From the NCBI RefSeq assembly GCF_040581485.1, contig NC_090133.1, positions 19,282,001-19,346,000 on the forward strand: a stretch of 64,000 nucleotides of DNA, written 5' to 3'. This DNA is from Linepithema humile (lineage: Eukaryota > Arthropoda > Insecta > Hymenoptera > Formicidae). The notes under the pieces are model-generated. The model saw only the letters and a program-made list of their open reading frames with translations, was not told the DNA's origin and did not search any database. A program made the translations under genes and the position numbers. Shown in pieces: positions 36,701 through 48,700 of the stretch. Each line of letters begins with the position of its first letter. Position 1 is the first letter of the stretch.

Positions 36701-39700
36701 CGTCTCATATGTAAATTTTGTTTTGATACATTGTGTTTATCCTTCACGCGAAATTGTATTAACAGTGAGATCGCGCATCGTATAATTTGATTTTCAACAA
36801 CATGATGTGACACGTCTAATTCATGGACGTCTACTTTTTTCATCGAATTCCCTTTTACTCTTGTCAGTTTTTAATGCAACCTTGAAAATCGCTCAAGATT
36901 GCTTCTACTGATATCTAGAAGGATTTTAGATTCTTTTATTATACATGAGTATGAAACGTCCTTCTATTCAATTCATTTAATAAGATAGCTTCAATAAAAA
37001 TAATCAAGCAAAATGACTAATAGAATGAAACGCAATTCAACACTAATGCGTTTGATGTATAATAATTACGAAGAAAAATTCTTTTATCTTCGCGCGAGGA
37101 AATAATAGGAAAGAACTCGTGCTTCCGACACGTGTACGTCCCTCCCGACGTTCCGCAATAATCACAACGAATCCGACTTACACATTAATATCTACGAAGA
37201 GAGAATCGATTATCGCGATAGTGGCGAGCTGTAGGGCGAGGGGGAGGGGGGTATCGATTATGCTATATCGGCTTTTTGCGGCTAGCGTAACTTTCCTTTC
37301 CCGGCGTGTCATTACGTGGACGATTCCGCGACGAGACGAGAAAATAGAAAAAAGTCTCGCGCAGCAAATCTCGCGCGTGTGCTGGCGCGTAAGGATTACG
37401 ACGCTGATTAAGGAGCGTAACTTTCTTCCCACGAGAGCCGTTTTGATCGCGATTATACGGCGTGTCGACGAGGCTACTATCGCGGGACTTTCTTCGTCGT
37501 CGTGGATCGCTGCCGCATCGGCAGCTCCCGGCTGGCTCTTTGAAACCGACGCTATTATTGCCTCGCTTGTTTCATTAAAGTTTCCACGGCTGACGCATCG
37601 TTCAGGCACACGGATGCGGAGTAGCGTGCACGCAGTGCAAATATCGTGTGTACTTAATATTAATAACATTATAATGCAGATACCAGCTGCGCGCGGGCCG
37701 CCGAGTACGCTCTAAATCGCAGATCGATTTTGCATCGCGTGGAAATTTAGAGAAAGCGGCCGACCGCGTCGCGGTTCCGCGCGCTTATCGAAAGCGCGTG
37801 CGTTCGCAAGATTTTTGCGCCGACAGAATTCGGTCGGCATGCCGGAGGGGGCGTTTTAAGATACGCGTGCGATTTTCGATTAGCAACGGTAATAATAGTG
37901 TCGATACGGACAAGCAGCAAATAATTGATTTAGACTTTTCGACGTGCTATGATCTAATTACGTTTAATCTATGAGTCGCTGATGGTACACGCGTAAAAGG
38001 AGAAAATTTTTAAATATGGCGAGGAGAAAATTAAAAAATTCTTGTAATTGGAGTGAATAATTACCTCAATTTTTGCGTTACGAAATCGAATGTTGAGCAA
38101 TTGCCGTGCTGTTTGGACGTTGATTATAGATATAACCAGTTTTTTTTTAGGCCTTTTCTTCTTACATAAATTACATTATAAAGCAGTCATTATAATAATC
38201 ACAATAATAACGAATGGTATACAGTTTTATGCTATTTTCACTGTTTTGAAGTACTATTATTTATATTCTTAAGATAAAGATCGACAGCAGTAAAAAGTAT
38301 TGCAATTTTATTTTTAGAGATTTTCTTATATAATGTGATTCAACCGGAACTATTGTATGAAATTTTTATCAAAGTATTTGAATTGATTAAATACCCGATT
38401 CTTCATGAAAGTCATTTTTCACAACAGTGTGCAAAAATTTCTATCTCGGCAATTTTGTAATATTTTTCTCTGACACAATTGATACATGAAGTTATTTTTT
38501 AATTAGATACATTCTAGATTCTTGATTCTTAATTATTTTCTACATGATATAAAATTGTCGCGCGCGCGCGCGTAGAGATTCTTAAAGATTTTTTCACATG
38601 ATATAAAATCGCAAGCTTCTGAGCAGCGCGCAAAATTATCATTAAAAATTTTACGAGATTCTTTATTTTTTACAAAAATATCAAAGATGCAAAAATTTAT
38701 ATAGAAATTTCTCGAAGGCTACAGTTTTGCAATTGTAACACAATTTTTTTGGCGCAATGGATATCCAGCATATTATTTCTGCTATCATAATGTTGTCTTA
38801 GAGATTTTTTTACATGATATCATAAAACAGCAATTTTTGTATGATGCATGAAATTTTTATTTGAAATTCCATGATTCTTCATAAAAGTCATCAGTTTCCT
38901 AACAGTGTCAAAGATACAAAGTTTCATAGATAAATCTATCGGAAGGTTACGGCTTTGCTATTACAATATTTTTTCATTGGAATCAATACTTCGCACATAA
39001 AGTTGTTTTAATTAATCGGCTTCTGTAAAAAGTCGATTGACCATGGCGGAGTCGTTAAAAAAACGAAGCCGCGAGACATACGCGTATTATCATCCATATA
39101 CGGTGTTCGTAAGGTCAATTGCGTGACGTCAGTCGAGGTACATGCGGTGCTTCGCATAATTAATTCGTCATTACACCACCAAAGATTCTTCCATATTCGA
39201 TGGCGAGTTTCAACGAGTCACGGAGGAACGGAATTAACTTTTCGCTTCTAAAACTGACACAATCCTTGCCTCGATCGAATTGTCAGATCGCTCGTGTCGT
39301 GATCTTCGCTCTATGAGTTCGCTTCGTTCTCACGATTCGTCGAATCGTATTTCGTCACATGGCACGTTTAAATGTGTATACTTAAACGATTTTACAATAA
39401 ATATTTCAGTTATTTTGTCGTTTAAATAATTTATATAATAGTATTTTAATTAGCTTCTTGCTTAATTAATTTATTGTCGATTTAGAAAGGTTGCATTGTA
39501 AAAAAGACCATTTTATTATGGAAATATCATTTATCTCTTATATTACATAATTTTACTGATTATTTTTATTGATGATTTCATTTATTATTAATATTTTAAT
39601 ATACTTGTAGCGTTTAATTAATTTACAGTTAAACCTGAAAGGTTTATTACAGTTTCAAGAATTTTGGACATTTTTTTTAATGACTTGAGAAATAATTTTT

Positions 39701-42700
39701 TATAAATAAAATTAATATTTATATTTTACATGTAAAATTAACATTTATTATTTTTCAAGTTATTAAAAAAAATGAAAAAAATATATATAAAAAAATTATT
39801 TATATTTATATGTTACGTATAAAATTAATATTTATTATTTTTCAAGTCATTAAAAAAAATTTTTTTTTGAATGTAAAAAATTATATTTATATTTATATTT
39901 TACATATAAAATTAACATTTATTATTTTTTAAGTACATATATATTAGAATAATATACAAATAATTTTTTGCACAGAATTTTAATTAGCAATTTATTTCGT
40001 AAGTTTATCATAAGTGTCATACTTTTATGAGTGCAATCTCTTTGGTGATTATTGCAGCATCAAAGTTGTACGATCTTGTAGTTTGCGGATCGTAATTTTA
40101 AAATCTCATAAGTGACTGAATGCATAACAAATTGGCATCGAGCACATTGCAAGGCATTCACTCGGTCTCGTGCGATTCGAATCTGTCATGCAAAGACATC
40201 CTTTCTCCTATAAGAACTGAGCTATTACATCGCGACGAGGTTGTTTATTGCGCATGCAGTTTATACGCATGCATATTTGATGATTTCCGACTTTGTGTTC
40301 GGCAGGGGCACATTGTTTTGAAGCTCATGGCCTTCGAATAAAGAACAATCGCTATCTATGTAAAGAAATGTTTGCGAAAAAGTTGGGATTACTTCATTCT
40401 TTTCGAATAAATCTTGCAGAAAGAAAAATGCAGGATAAGGAATCGAGGAGTTGTTTACCTTCTTATAATGTATTCTTCATGTTTTATTAGCTAACAATAA
40501 AACGCTTGATCATTTTACTCGGAAGATAATGATGACAAATTAAGAATTACACTTGTAACATTGTAATACATCAGTCGTACGTTTCATTAGAAGATGTTAA
40601 AACTTCCGTGATGTCATTAGGACTGAAAACGGCTACAAACGCGGATTGTCTATAATCTTTCGCCGTCGAGCCGATCGATAATTACGCGCGACGCAATATC
40701 CGATGTCTCGAGGCGAATCGAGCAATTTGATGGGTTAATAATACGCGTTTCCCCTCTCGCCTGCGCTCGTCTTCGCGCAATGCGTTTTTGAAATTTCGAA
40801 ACGCGTCCAAGAATTTTGCATTACCGTTTCGTGCTGACGTTCGAAAAACGATTCAGCAGACGACGACGCGTAAAGTATCGATTTCTATTCTTGTATTATC
40901 GTTTCTTGGAAGCTGAGTCGTCGTCCAGGCCGATCGCACCTGTCGAACATCGTAAAATAGGACTGCGTTCGTATCGAAGGCCGCGTTGTCTCGGCCAGTA
41001 CCTCATTCTACGTGACTGCAAACGTAATGGCAATTTTTACTGCATGCACGATCGGTTGCGACGTGAAACACAAAATGATGTCGCAAGACAGACCACGGCC
41101 GGGCACCGATTTTTACGCTTACACTGGTTTTCGCGCGTATCCGACGGGACAGGGTTGTTGGCGCTCGTCAGGAATGCAGCGCGACTCTGAATTCAGCGCA
41201 CTTGCGTAAACGCATTTTAGTAATCGAGTTTGTTTGGTAATCGGTTGTTCGAAATAATATTTCAGACGAGAAAGTCAATTCGCACGTATACCGAGTGCAT
41301 AAAGAATTCGGAAAAAAATTCACACGAATGAGATGTAAAAATTACATGATAAATCATGAAAATATACTAAATAAGTAGCGTAAATTTACATGATTTCATA
41401 AATTTTGTACTATTTATTTGGTATATTTCTATTATTTATTATGTAAATTTACTAAATTTTTTGACAGTGCATATAAATTATGATAGTATTTTTTTGTTAA
41501 TAATTCGAAAGTATATTGCGTTAATTAATAAATTTTAACCGCGTTCTGGTGCATTGAATTTAGAATAAGTTTTTATTTCAAGTAAATATTTTATAGAAGC
41601 ATTAATTATGTAGGACACAAAATATTTAATTAATTATATTTTAATTAAATACTAAATATTCCGTCTATACATTTTTTTATGTAGAAGCATTAATTGTTTA
41701 GAATTAAAAAAAAATTTGTTTGAAGTAATGTATGAATGGTTTCGTGTAGAGGCATTAACCGTTTGAAACGAAGTATGTAATTAATCAGATTTGATTATCA
41801 GTTACGATTGTGTACGCAAGTTTTAGCTTCAGTGCGCGCTTCGGCTGGGCAGTATTGGCATAACACGCGTAGTCATGTACCTAGCCATCGCGTAGTCATA
41901 CATCACGCACCATTCACAAAGTTAGGCGCTCCATAGGAAATGGAGGTCAAGTACTCGAAAACATGGTCGCGGTCGTAACGCTTCTAAATAAGAGAAATTT
42001 CCTTGCTCGAGTTTTACGCTGCGGCGAGTAATCGCGGCTACCACCATGAATTATAGCCTCGGGGAAAAACGAGCTTGATGAAATAAACGAATTTTCTCTG
42101 ATATCTCCTAACGCTTGGAACGGTTCTCTCACTTTTTATCTTCTAATGGCATTCCGGAATACATCGCGCCATGAAATAAATGAAACTGTTCGCTGTTTGA
42201 GCATTTAATATTTTTGGGCAGAATTTGTATTCAGAAATACATTCCAGAAGTAAATGTGAAGAATTAGAAATGGCCTCTTGATATTTCAATATTTAAATTA
42301 AGGATGTGGCGACTAAATTGTGTGTGTTGAAACTATAAATCGGCGTAGAAGTTATTAAAGAAAGAAAAACAAGGTTGATATGAAGAGCTTCTGGAATTGT
42401 GTTAGTATCGTCAATTAAATTCCACAATCGCGATTAATTATGCATTCTGACTCGGTTTCACGAGTTTGGCTTTACTAGACAACTGCGATGAAATATATAT
42501 TCTTGATGCGCGTCTGGTTCCGTTGCTTTCCTGTAAAGAGCGCAACCGCGTGTAAAAATCGCTGCCCTACGGTAGCGTGAAACGGATGCGCGCGTACGCG
42601 CGGGCGTGGAAAGCCGGAAAAGAAAAGCCGGAACGCGCGCAGAGGGACGAAAGGAGTTCCCCCGCACTTCTTCTTCCGTAGAAGCGACTTTGAAGGACTT

Positions 42701-45700
42701 ACGGTTTTCTGTTAGAAAGTGAGTCCGATACACGTGAGCATCGATGCACCGCTGCCATCGCCGTCGGGTCTTTCTTCCGCTTGCGTGTCGTCGCGTGGGC
42801 GATAGTTTGATGATTTGATGAAACGTATCGACGGCACGTGCTCGGTAAGATATAGCTCGAGGATCTTGAACTATCGCGAGGAAAATGGAACAGCGCGATC
42901 GGCAACGCACGAGGGATTTCAGGAATCGCATTACCAGGATGCAAATTGCAATGCAATCACGAAATTGTAGGATGTTGAGATTTTTCACGAGAAACCATAA
43001 TATTTTTATAAATTTAATGAAAAAGCGAATAATTCGATTCGAATTCGTTAATATTTGTAGTTGAACTGGTTCATTAAACGTGAGTAGGTATAAATTTTAG
43101 TTTTTAATTATAACAGTTAATGGTTGTTAAATTATAATAATTAATGATTACTACGACGCTAATAATTTTCAAATGAGGTTACGCAACGACTGACCTCACA
43201 AAAATTTATTTCCACATGTAGACGATTAATGCCGATGTGTTGCTTCGTCATTCGCAATTAATATGTGAACCAAGCGAATTTCGAATTTGTCAAATGAGGT
43301 GAAGGTCTTTGCATACTTCGAAGATCTGTTTTAATATAAATTGTGTACGCAAGGCTTGCGTTTTCTAATACTTTTTCGGGCATTCAAGGACAAAATGTTA
43401 AGTAATTTTTATATTTGCTTTGTAATTAAAAAAGAAGGCAGAAATGCTAAAAATAGAATTGAAATGGGAATCCGAGAGAGATGCAAAGTAAATAGGTGAT
43501 TAAATAAAAATAATAAAGATTTGAATAAGGTGTAGAAAGCATACGTATCTTACGTTTATCTTATACACCTCGTAAATGTTCTCCTAAACCATTTTTACAG
43601 CTTTCCGCAGTGCTACTGGTCTGCGCATAAGTTCTTTCGACACGAATAATAATTTAAAATTATTCTCTTATGATTTCTCTCATATCTTCGATTGCCGATG
43701 TGACGTTACTTGCTTTCGATTAACTAGTTGCACCGAGCTTATTTATTACGAATAACGGGCAGAGTTAAGTACAGTTTGCGCGAGTGCATTGCGGCATAAA
43801 TAATAACATGGGCAAATAATAACGCGTGACACACACACTCAAGCGGACAGAAATGAGACGCAAAAGGATAAATATTTACGAGAAAGGCGCAAAGTGCTGC
43901 GACTGGTTTACACTCGGCGATTGTTTCGTTGCACTCGGCGAGAGAGGCTTACAACGACGGGAACATAAATGCATAAAAATCAGGATACAGGTTATCGGAT
44001 GAAGACCAAAAAGAAAACGACTGTTTCAAGGAGACGCAGCCTAAGGGTTTCCAAAACCAGTCGGCCTTGTATCCCCGAGGTTCCTACTAATCGAATCAAT
44101 TGCAAGTCGACAACCTCGATCGAAGGTCGTGACATAACGTTGCCGTGAAAGATAATCGCGTTAGTGATTGCTGTTCAAAATCGCCAATATATTTGACACG
44201 CAACAGAAAGAAGAATTAAGAAACATCAGTCGAACGAGAATTAATAAACGAGTGCCGTCACGAAATAAATTATCATGATTTCTCTATTCTCACGTTCTTC
44301 GGTATTTCGTGTTTACTTCGCGATTATGAAACACCGTTGAAATTTATTTCGAAGTATGCGAGCTTGTCTGAAAGTTGCGTTTTACGATTCTTCTCCACTC
44401 CCGTGTATTCTAATCCGCTCGTTTTAATTGATTGGAAATACCGATTGGCATATGCCGGCTTGCGGTCACCAAGTGATTCATTTTTGCGTCTCGTCTTTTT
44501 TTTCAGGGGCGGCGGTGGCGATCGGAGTTCTCCTAATTATCCTGGCCGCCGCTCTGGCGGTTTTGTTCCCGAATCTCATCAACCTGGTCATCGACAAGGA
44601 GCTCACGTTGCGAGAGGGTGGTCGTACGTACACCTTTTGGAAGGCACCACCGGTGGTCCCGCGCTTAGAGGTTTATATTTACAACGTGACGAACGCTGAC
44701 GAGTTCCTGAACAACGGCGAGAAACCGGCGCTACAGGAACTGGGCCCGTACGTCTATCTACAGCGCTGGGAGAAGACGGACATTCAATTCAACGAGAATG
44801 GAACGGTCACCTATAAAGTCAAGAAGTCATTCGAGTTTAATGAGGTAAAATTCTGCTTGAATTTATGATTAAAATGATTAATTTTCTCTTTTATTTATGG
44901 ATTTATAATTTTCATTTATTTAATAAATCCATCTCGACACGTGCACGTATTTCAATATTGGCACTTTTCTTTTTTTCGCATTTTAATTCACATTTTTAAT
45001 TATTATTTGTGTTTTTTATATCTTTAGATATTAATTTGCATGTTGTAATATAAATATTTTTTCACACGAATACAATTTCCATTTCAACGTAAAATAGCAA
45101 AAACCGAGACCTCGATGCTTTTATGCAAAAACCGCTCGCTTGTCATTCAAAACAACGTGCTTATTTATCACGTACAGGATGTGTCATACGTGATCGTCGA
45201 TTGTTCGTTTATCGAGAAGCGTAAGCATCTTCGGAATCTTGGCTGCTAAGAAAAAAAGCCAACGAATCCACGCCGCGTTGAATGACAATTCGAGACGTCT
45301 CACCGTCTCTTTGCGTTATTTAAATCGGTCATAGATGCATGTCGTCTCTTCGCCGTCGTCGCTGTCGCGACTGCTCACGGCTATTCTTATGCGTGCATCG
45401 AAATCATTAGCGGAGACTTTCTACATCTGTCAGAGAGAACTATTTCTATAGCTTACGGTCGGATGTGTTAATGCAATTCGACAAAAAAAAAACCACACGT
45501 CGATCATTCTTGCCTCGAGGAAACGCAATCAGAACATTTGCGAATATGCAAAGGCAGTTTGTTAGTCGCGACCTGTTTTGCGTGATGTTTTCATTTATTA
45601 TCTGAACTTTTTTAGATTGTAATTTTATACATCTTAAGTATTATTTTTATTCATTTCGGCATTTTATTCATTTAGCTTGTTATTTCGCTATAATTTATAT

Positions 45701-48700
45701 TTTTTTGTCCTTCTTCTGAAATGTTTCAATGTTTTATTTATAGTATAATTTTTTACTGAAAAATATTTCTTTTCGTATTTTGTTTTTTACTAGTCTAGTC
45801 TTTTTTTATATTTTCTAAAAAGATCTCCATCGTACATTTAATTTTTTTTTTAAATTCATTAGACCCATTCAACTATGATTCAGTGAGATCGCTACTTTTT
45901 TTCTCACTGACATCTCAAGGCGAATATGTCAGAAATCCTCATGTTCTTCCTTTGGGGAAATTCTAGACTTTGTCTGTCGGCTCCGAGGATGATTTGGTTG
46001 TCGTACCGAACGTGCCCATGCTATCGGCGACCAGCCAATCGAAGCACGCTGCCCGCTTCTTACGACTGGCGATGGCGTCCATCATGGATATTCTGAAGAT
46101 CAAGCCGTTCGTCGAGGTGTCGGTTGGTCAACTGCTTTGGGGTTACGATGATCCGCTGCTGAAGTTGGCCAAGGACGTCGTGCCCAAGGACCAGAGATTG
46201 CCGTACGATCAGTTCGGTCTGCTGTACGGCAAGAACTCCACCATGCCGGATCTGTATACAATATTCACGGGCGCCAACGACATCACCAAGTTTGGCATAA
46301 TGGACAGGTGGAACGGCAAAGACATGCTCGGCCACTGGACCACGTCGGAGTGCGACTCCATCGCGGCCACCGACGGCAGCATCTTCCCACCCCACATCAC
46401 GAGGGAGACCAAGCTCAAGATTTTCGAGAAGGATCTCTGTAGGACGCTGCCGCTGGTTTATCAGGTTTGTATTTTTGTCGATTGCCAATAATTATCCGGT
46501 CGACAATGACCAGACGGCTTTCCGTGGTAGACCTTGCGATTTTTTAAGATCCCGCGATAAAATCGCATCCGACAAGATATCAAACCTACTCTCCTTCTGC
46601 TTTATATAATATATTATATATGTAATATTAAATTAATATCTCGATCAATGTTTGAATCAGTAATGACCGATTTTTTTTTAATCGGAAAAAGGTGCTTTTA
46701 GCGTGTTTGCAAGAAATAAATAGTTAAATTAGTTCTTATTAATTAAATAAATAAATAAATTTCTTTGCAATATTTTTATTTGGAACTTCAACGTATTTAT
46801 TTCACAAGTAGATACGCAGTTGTAGTTTTTATGAGGAGAAAGTGCCCCATATCAAAAGAATAATCTGCTTTAATATGTATTTAAATATTTTATGTATTTT
46901 TGAATTCTAGCGTGACGTAGTAGGCGCCGGTGAGATCCCCGGCTACAGATTCTCTCCTCCAACGGACGTCTTCACCTCGGTGGAGAACAAGGCCTCGCAG
47001 CAGTGTTACTGCCCGGCTGGACCGCCTTGTGCACCGGAAGGCACGTTTAACGTGTCACTGTGCCAATTCGACTCGCCGGTACTTTTGAGCTTCCCGCACT
47101 TCTATCTTGGTGAGTATCGTATAATTTTTAAATTGCCGAAGCGAAGAGTTGTTCGCAAATCAACTTCATCGACAGAACTCGGAGTTAAAAGTCAGAAATC
47201 GATTATAACACTCGTAATTTTTACTGTCAGACGTTCTCAATGTCAAGGAGACGCAGAACGATTAAGTAACGCGCTGCAGATATATCATGTTTTGTTTTCA
47301 TTTATAATTGTTGGTATTAGAATTGATTGCGGGCTTCTTTAATTGTGACGCGATATCATCCGATACTAGATACTGTCATGAATCATTGTCGCTTACTGCG
47401 AATTTGACGCATATCACGCGATTGATCATCACGCCGCAGTTTCCAGTTATCTCGCATGAATATAAAAATATATCGCCTTACGTAATTGTAACGCATAACT
47501 CAGCGTGTTATTTTTTACGATTAATCGTGACGATTATACTAGATTAGCGTTCGCTGTTTGTGGCGCCGCGATTCTTTTCTGCGCCTCTCAACCGCTCGTC
47601 ACGATTTCTTGAATCTTCTTAACGAATCGATCACGTAGCGCCTTCCTTTCTTCACATAGAACGGGTAACCGACCGATTGGCCGGATTTACGTTTAAGTGC
47701 GTGCCAGTTTTGTGTAAAACGAGAGCTACCTGTCGCGCCGCTTCCGGTATCGCGAGACTAAGTATGAATCGGTTGAAGCGGTCGGTTACCACGGACCTAT
47801 TTCTTCCTTCTAGGAACAATCTCTCTTTCTCTCACACGTCCTCCGGAATGCCGCGATTCTCTCACGAAATATCACATACGAACTCTCTCGCGTTTATTGC
47901 GTGAACTTTTCGCGCCGCGTACTTTTACTTTCAGCGCACCCGGAATTTTTTTAGGCGACTGCATTTCACCGCCGCGTGCGAAAATGCCTCTCACAATAAA
48001 ATAAGATATACGCAACTCTGGTGTAGGATAATTGACTCCGGCATACACAATGGGAGATATCTTAAATCAAATGAAAGATATTTTAGAATTGAATGCGTTG
48101 AGGAATTTCATAACAAATTTGATAAGAGTATTTTTCATTGTTAAAGTTTTCTACGGACAAAAAATGTGATAAGTATCTTATGTTAAATAATTGTCAGAAA
48201 TAATCTACAGATTAATTCGTATATAATATTATAATAATATTGATCGCGTCTACTTCTCAAATTTTTTAAAGAGATGAATAATTCTCTCATATCTTTAAAA
48301 AGTAAAGAAAAGGAGAATTTAATGCGCTGATTATTATGTACATATTTAATATTTAATACACATTAAATTAATATAAGTAGTCCAACAAGACTGAATTTTG
48401 AAATAATATTTTTTCTCAAATCACATAAATAATGCCCATTCAGCACATCAACATATTTCTCTTTATAGAGTCAGCGTCATTTGCAGTAGTAGAAAAATTA
48501 CATTGAATAGATTTAATTAAAAATATTCTTTGTTAGCTTAAAACTCAATGTATCGTCTAATGCAGTGACGACTAAGATCCAACCGAGATAGTTAATAACG
48601 CTTACATAAATGTCCACTTTATATCATTTAATTATATGCAAGAATAATGATAGGAGAGTTCGCAATCCTGAGTAAAAAAGATTGAGCAAAAACTACGAAG

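Larger units (their letters stand above)
24130..44506 (+). other. 20.4-kb first intron of the CD36-family receptor
   Basis: It runs from GTAAGT to a T-rich acceptor TTTTTTTTCAG. No nested gene can be supported. It carries decayed repeat arrays (25601-26312, 38397-39015, 39714-39935, 41593-41780), hairpins (25991-26220, 31919-31952, 34114-34197, 41335-41452), microsatellites, and CpG-rich islands at about 34680-35120, 37090-37880, 40640-41210 and 42440-42960. Long first introns of this kind commonly host enhancers; that is inference here. Confidence 0.65.

Noticed and set aside
42458..42988. 176-codon minus-strand open frame
   Set aside because: CpG-rich island effect. No motif, splice partner or family resemblance.
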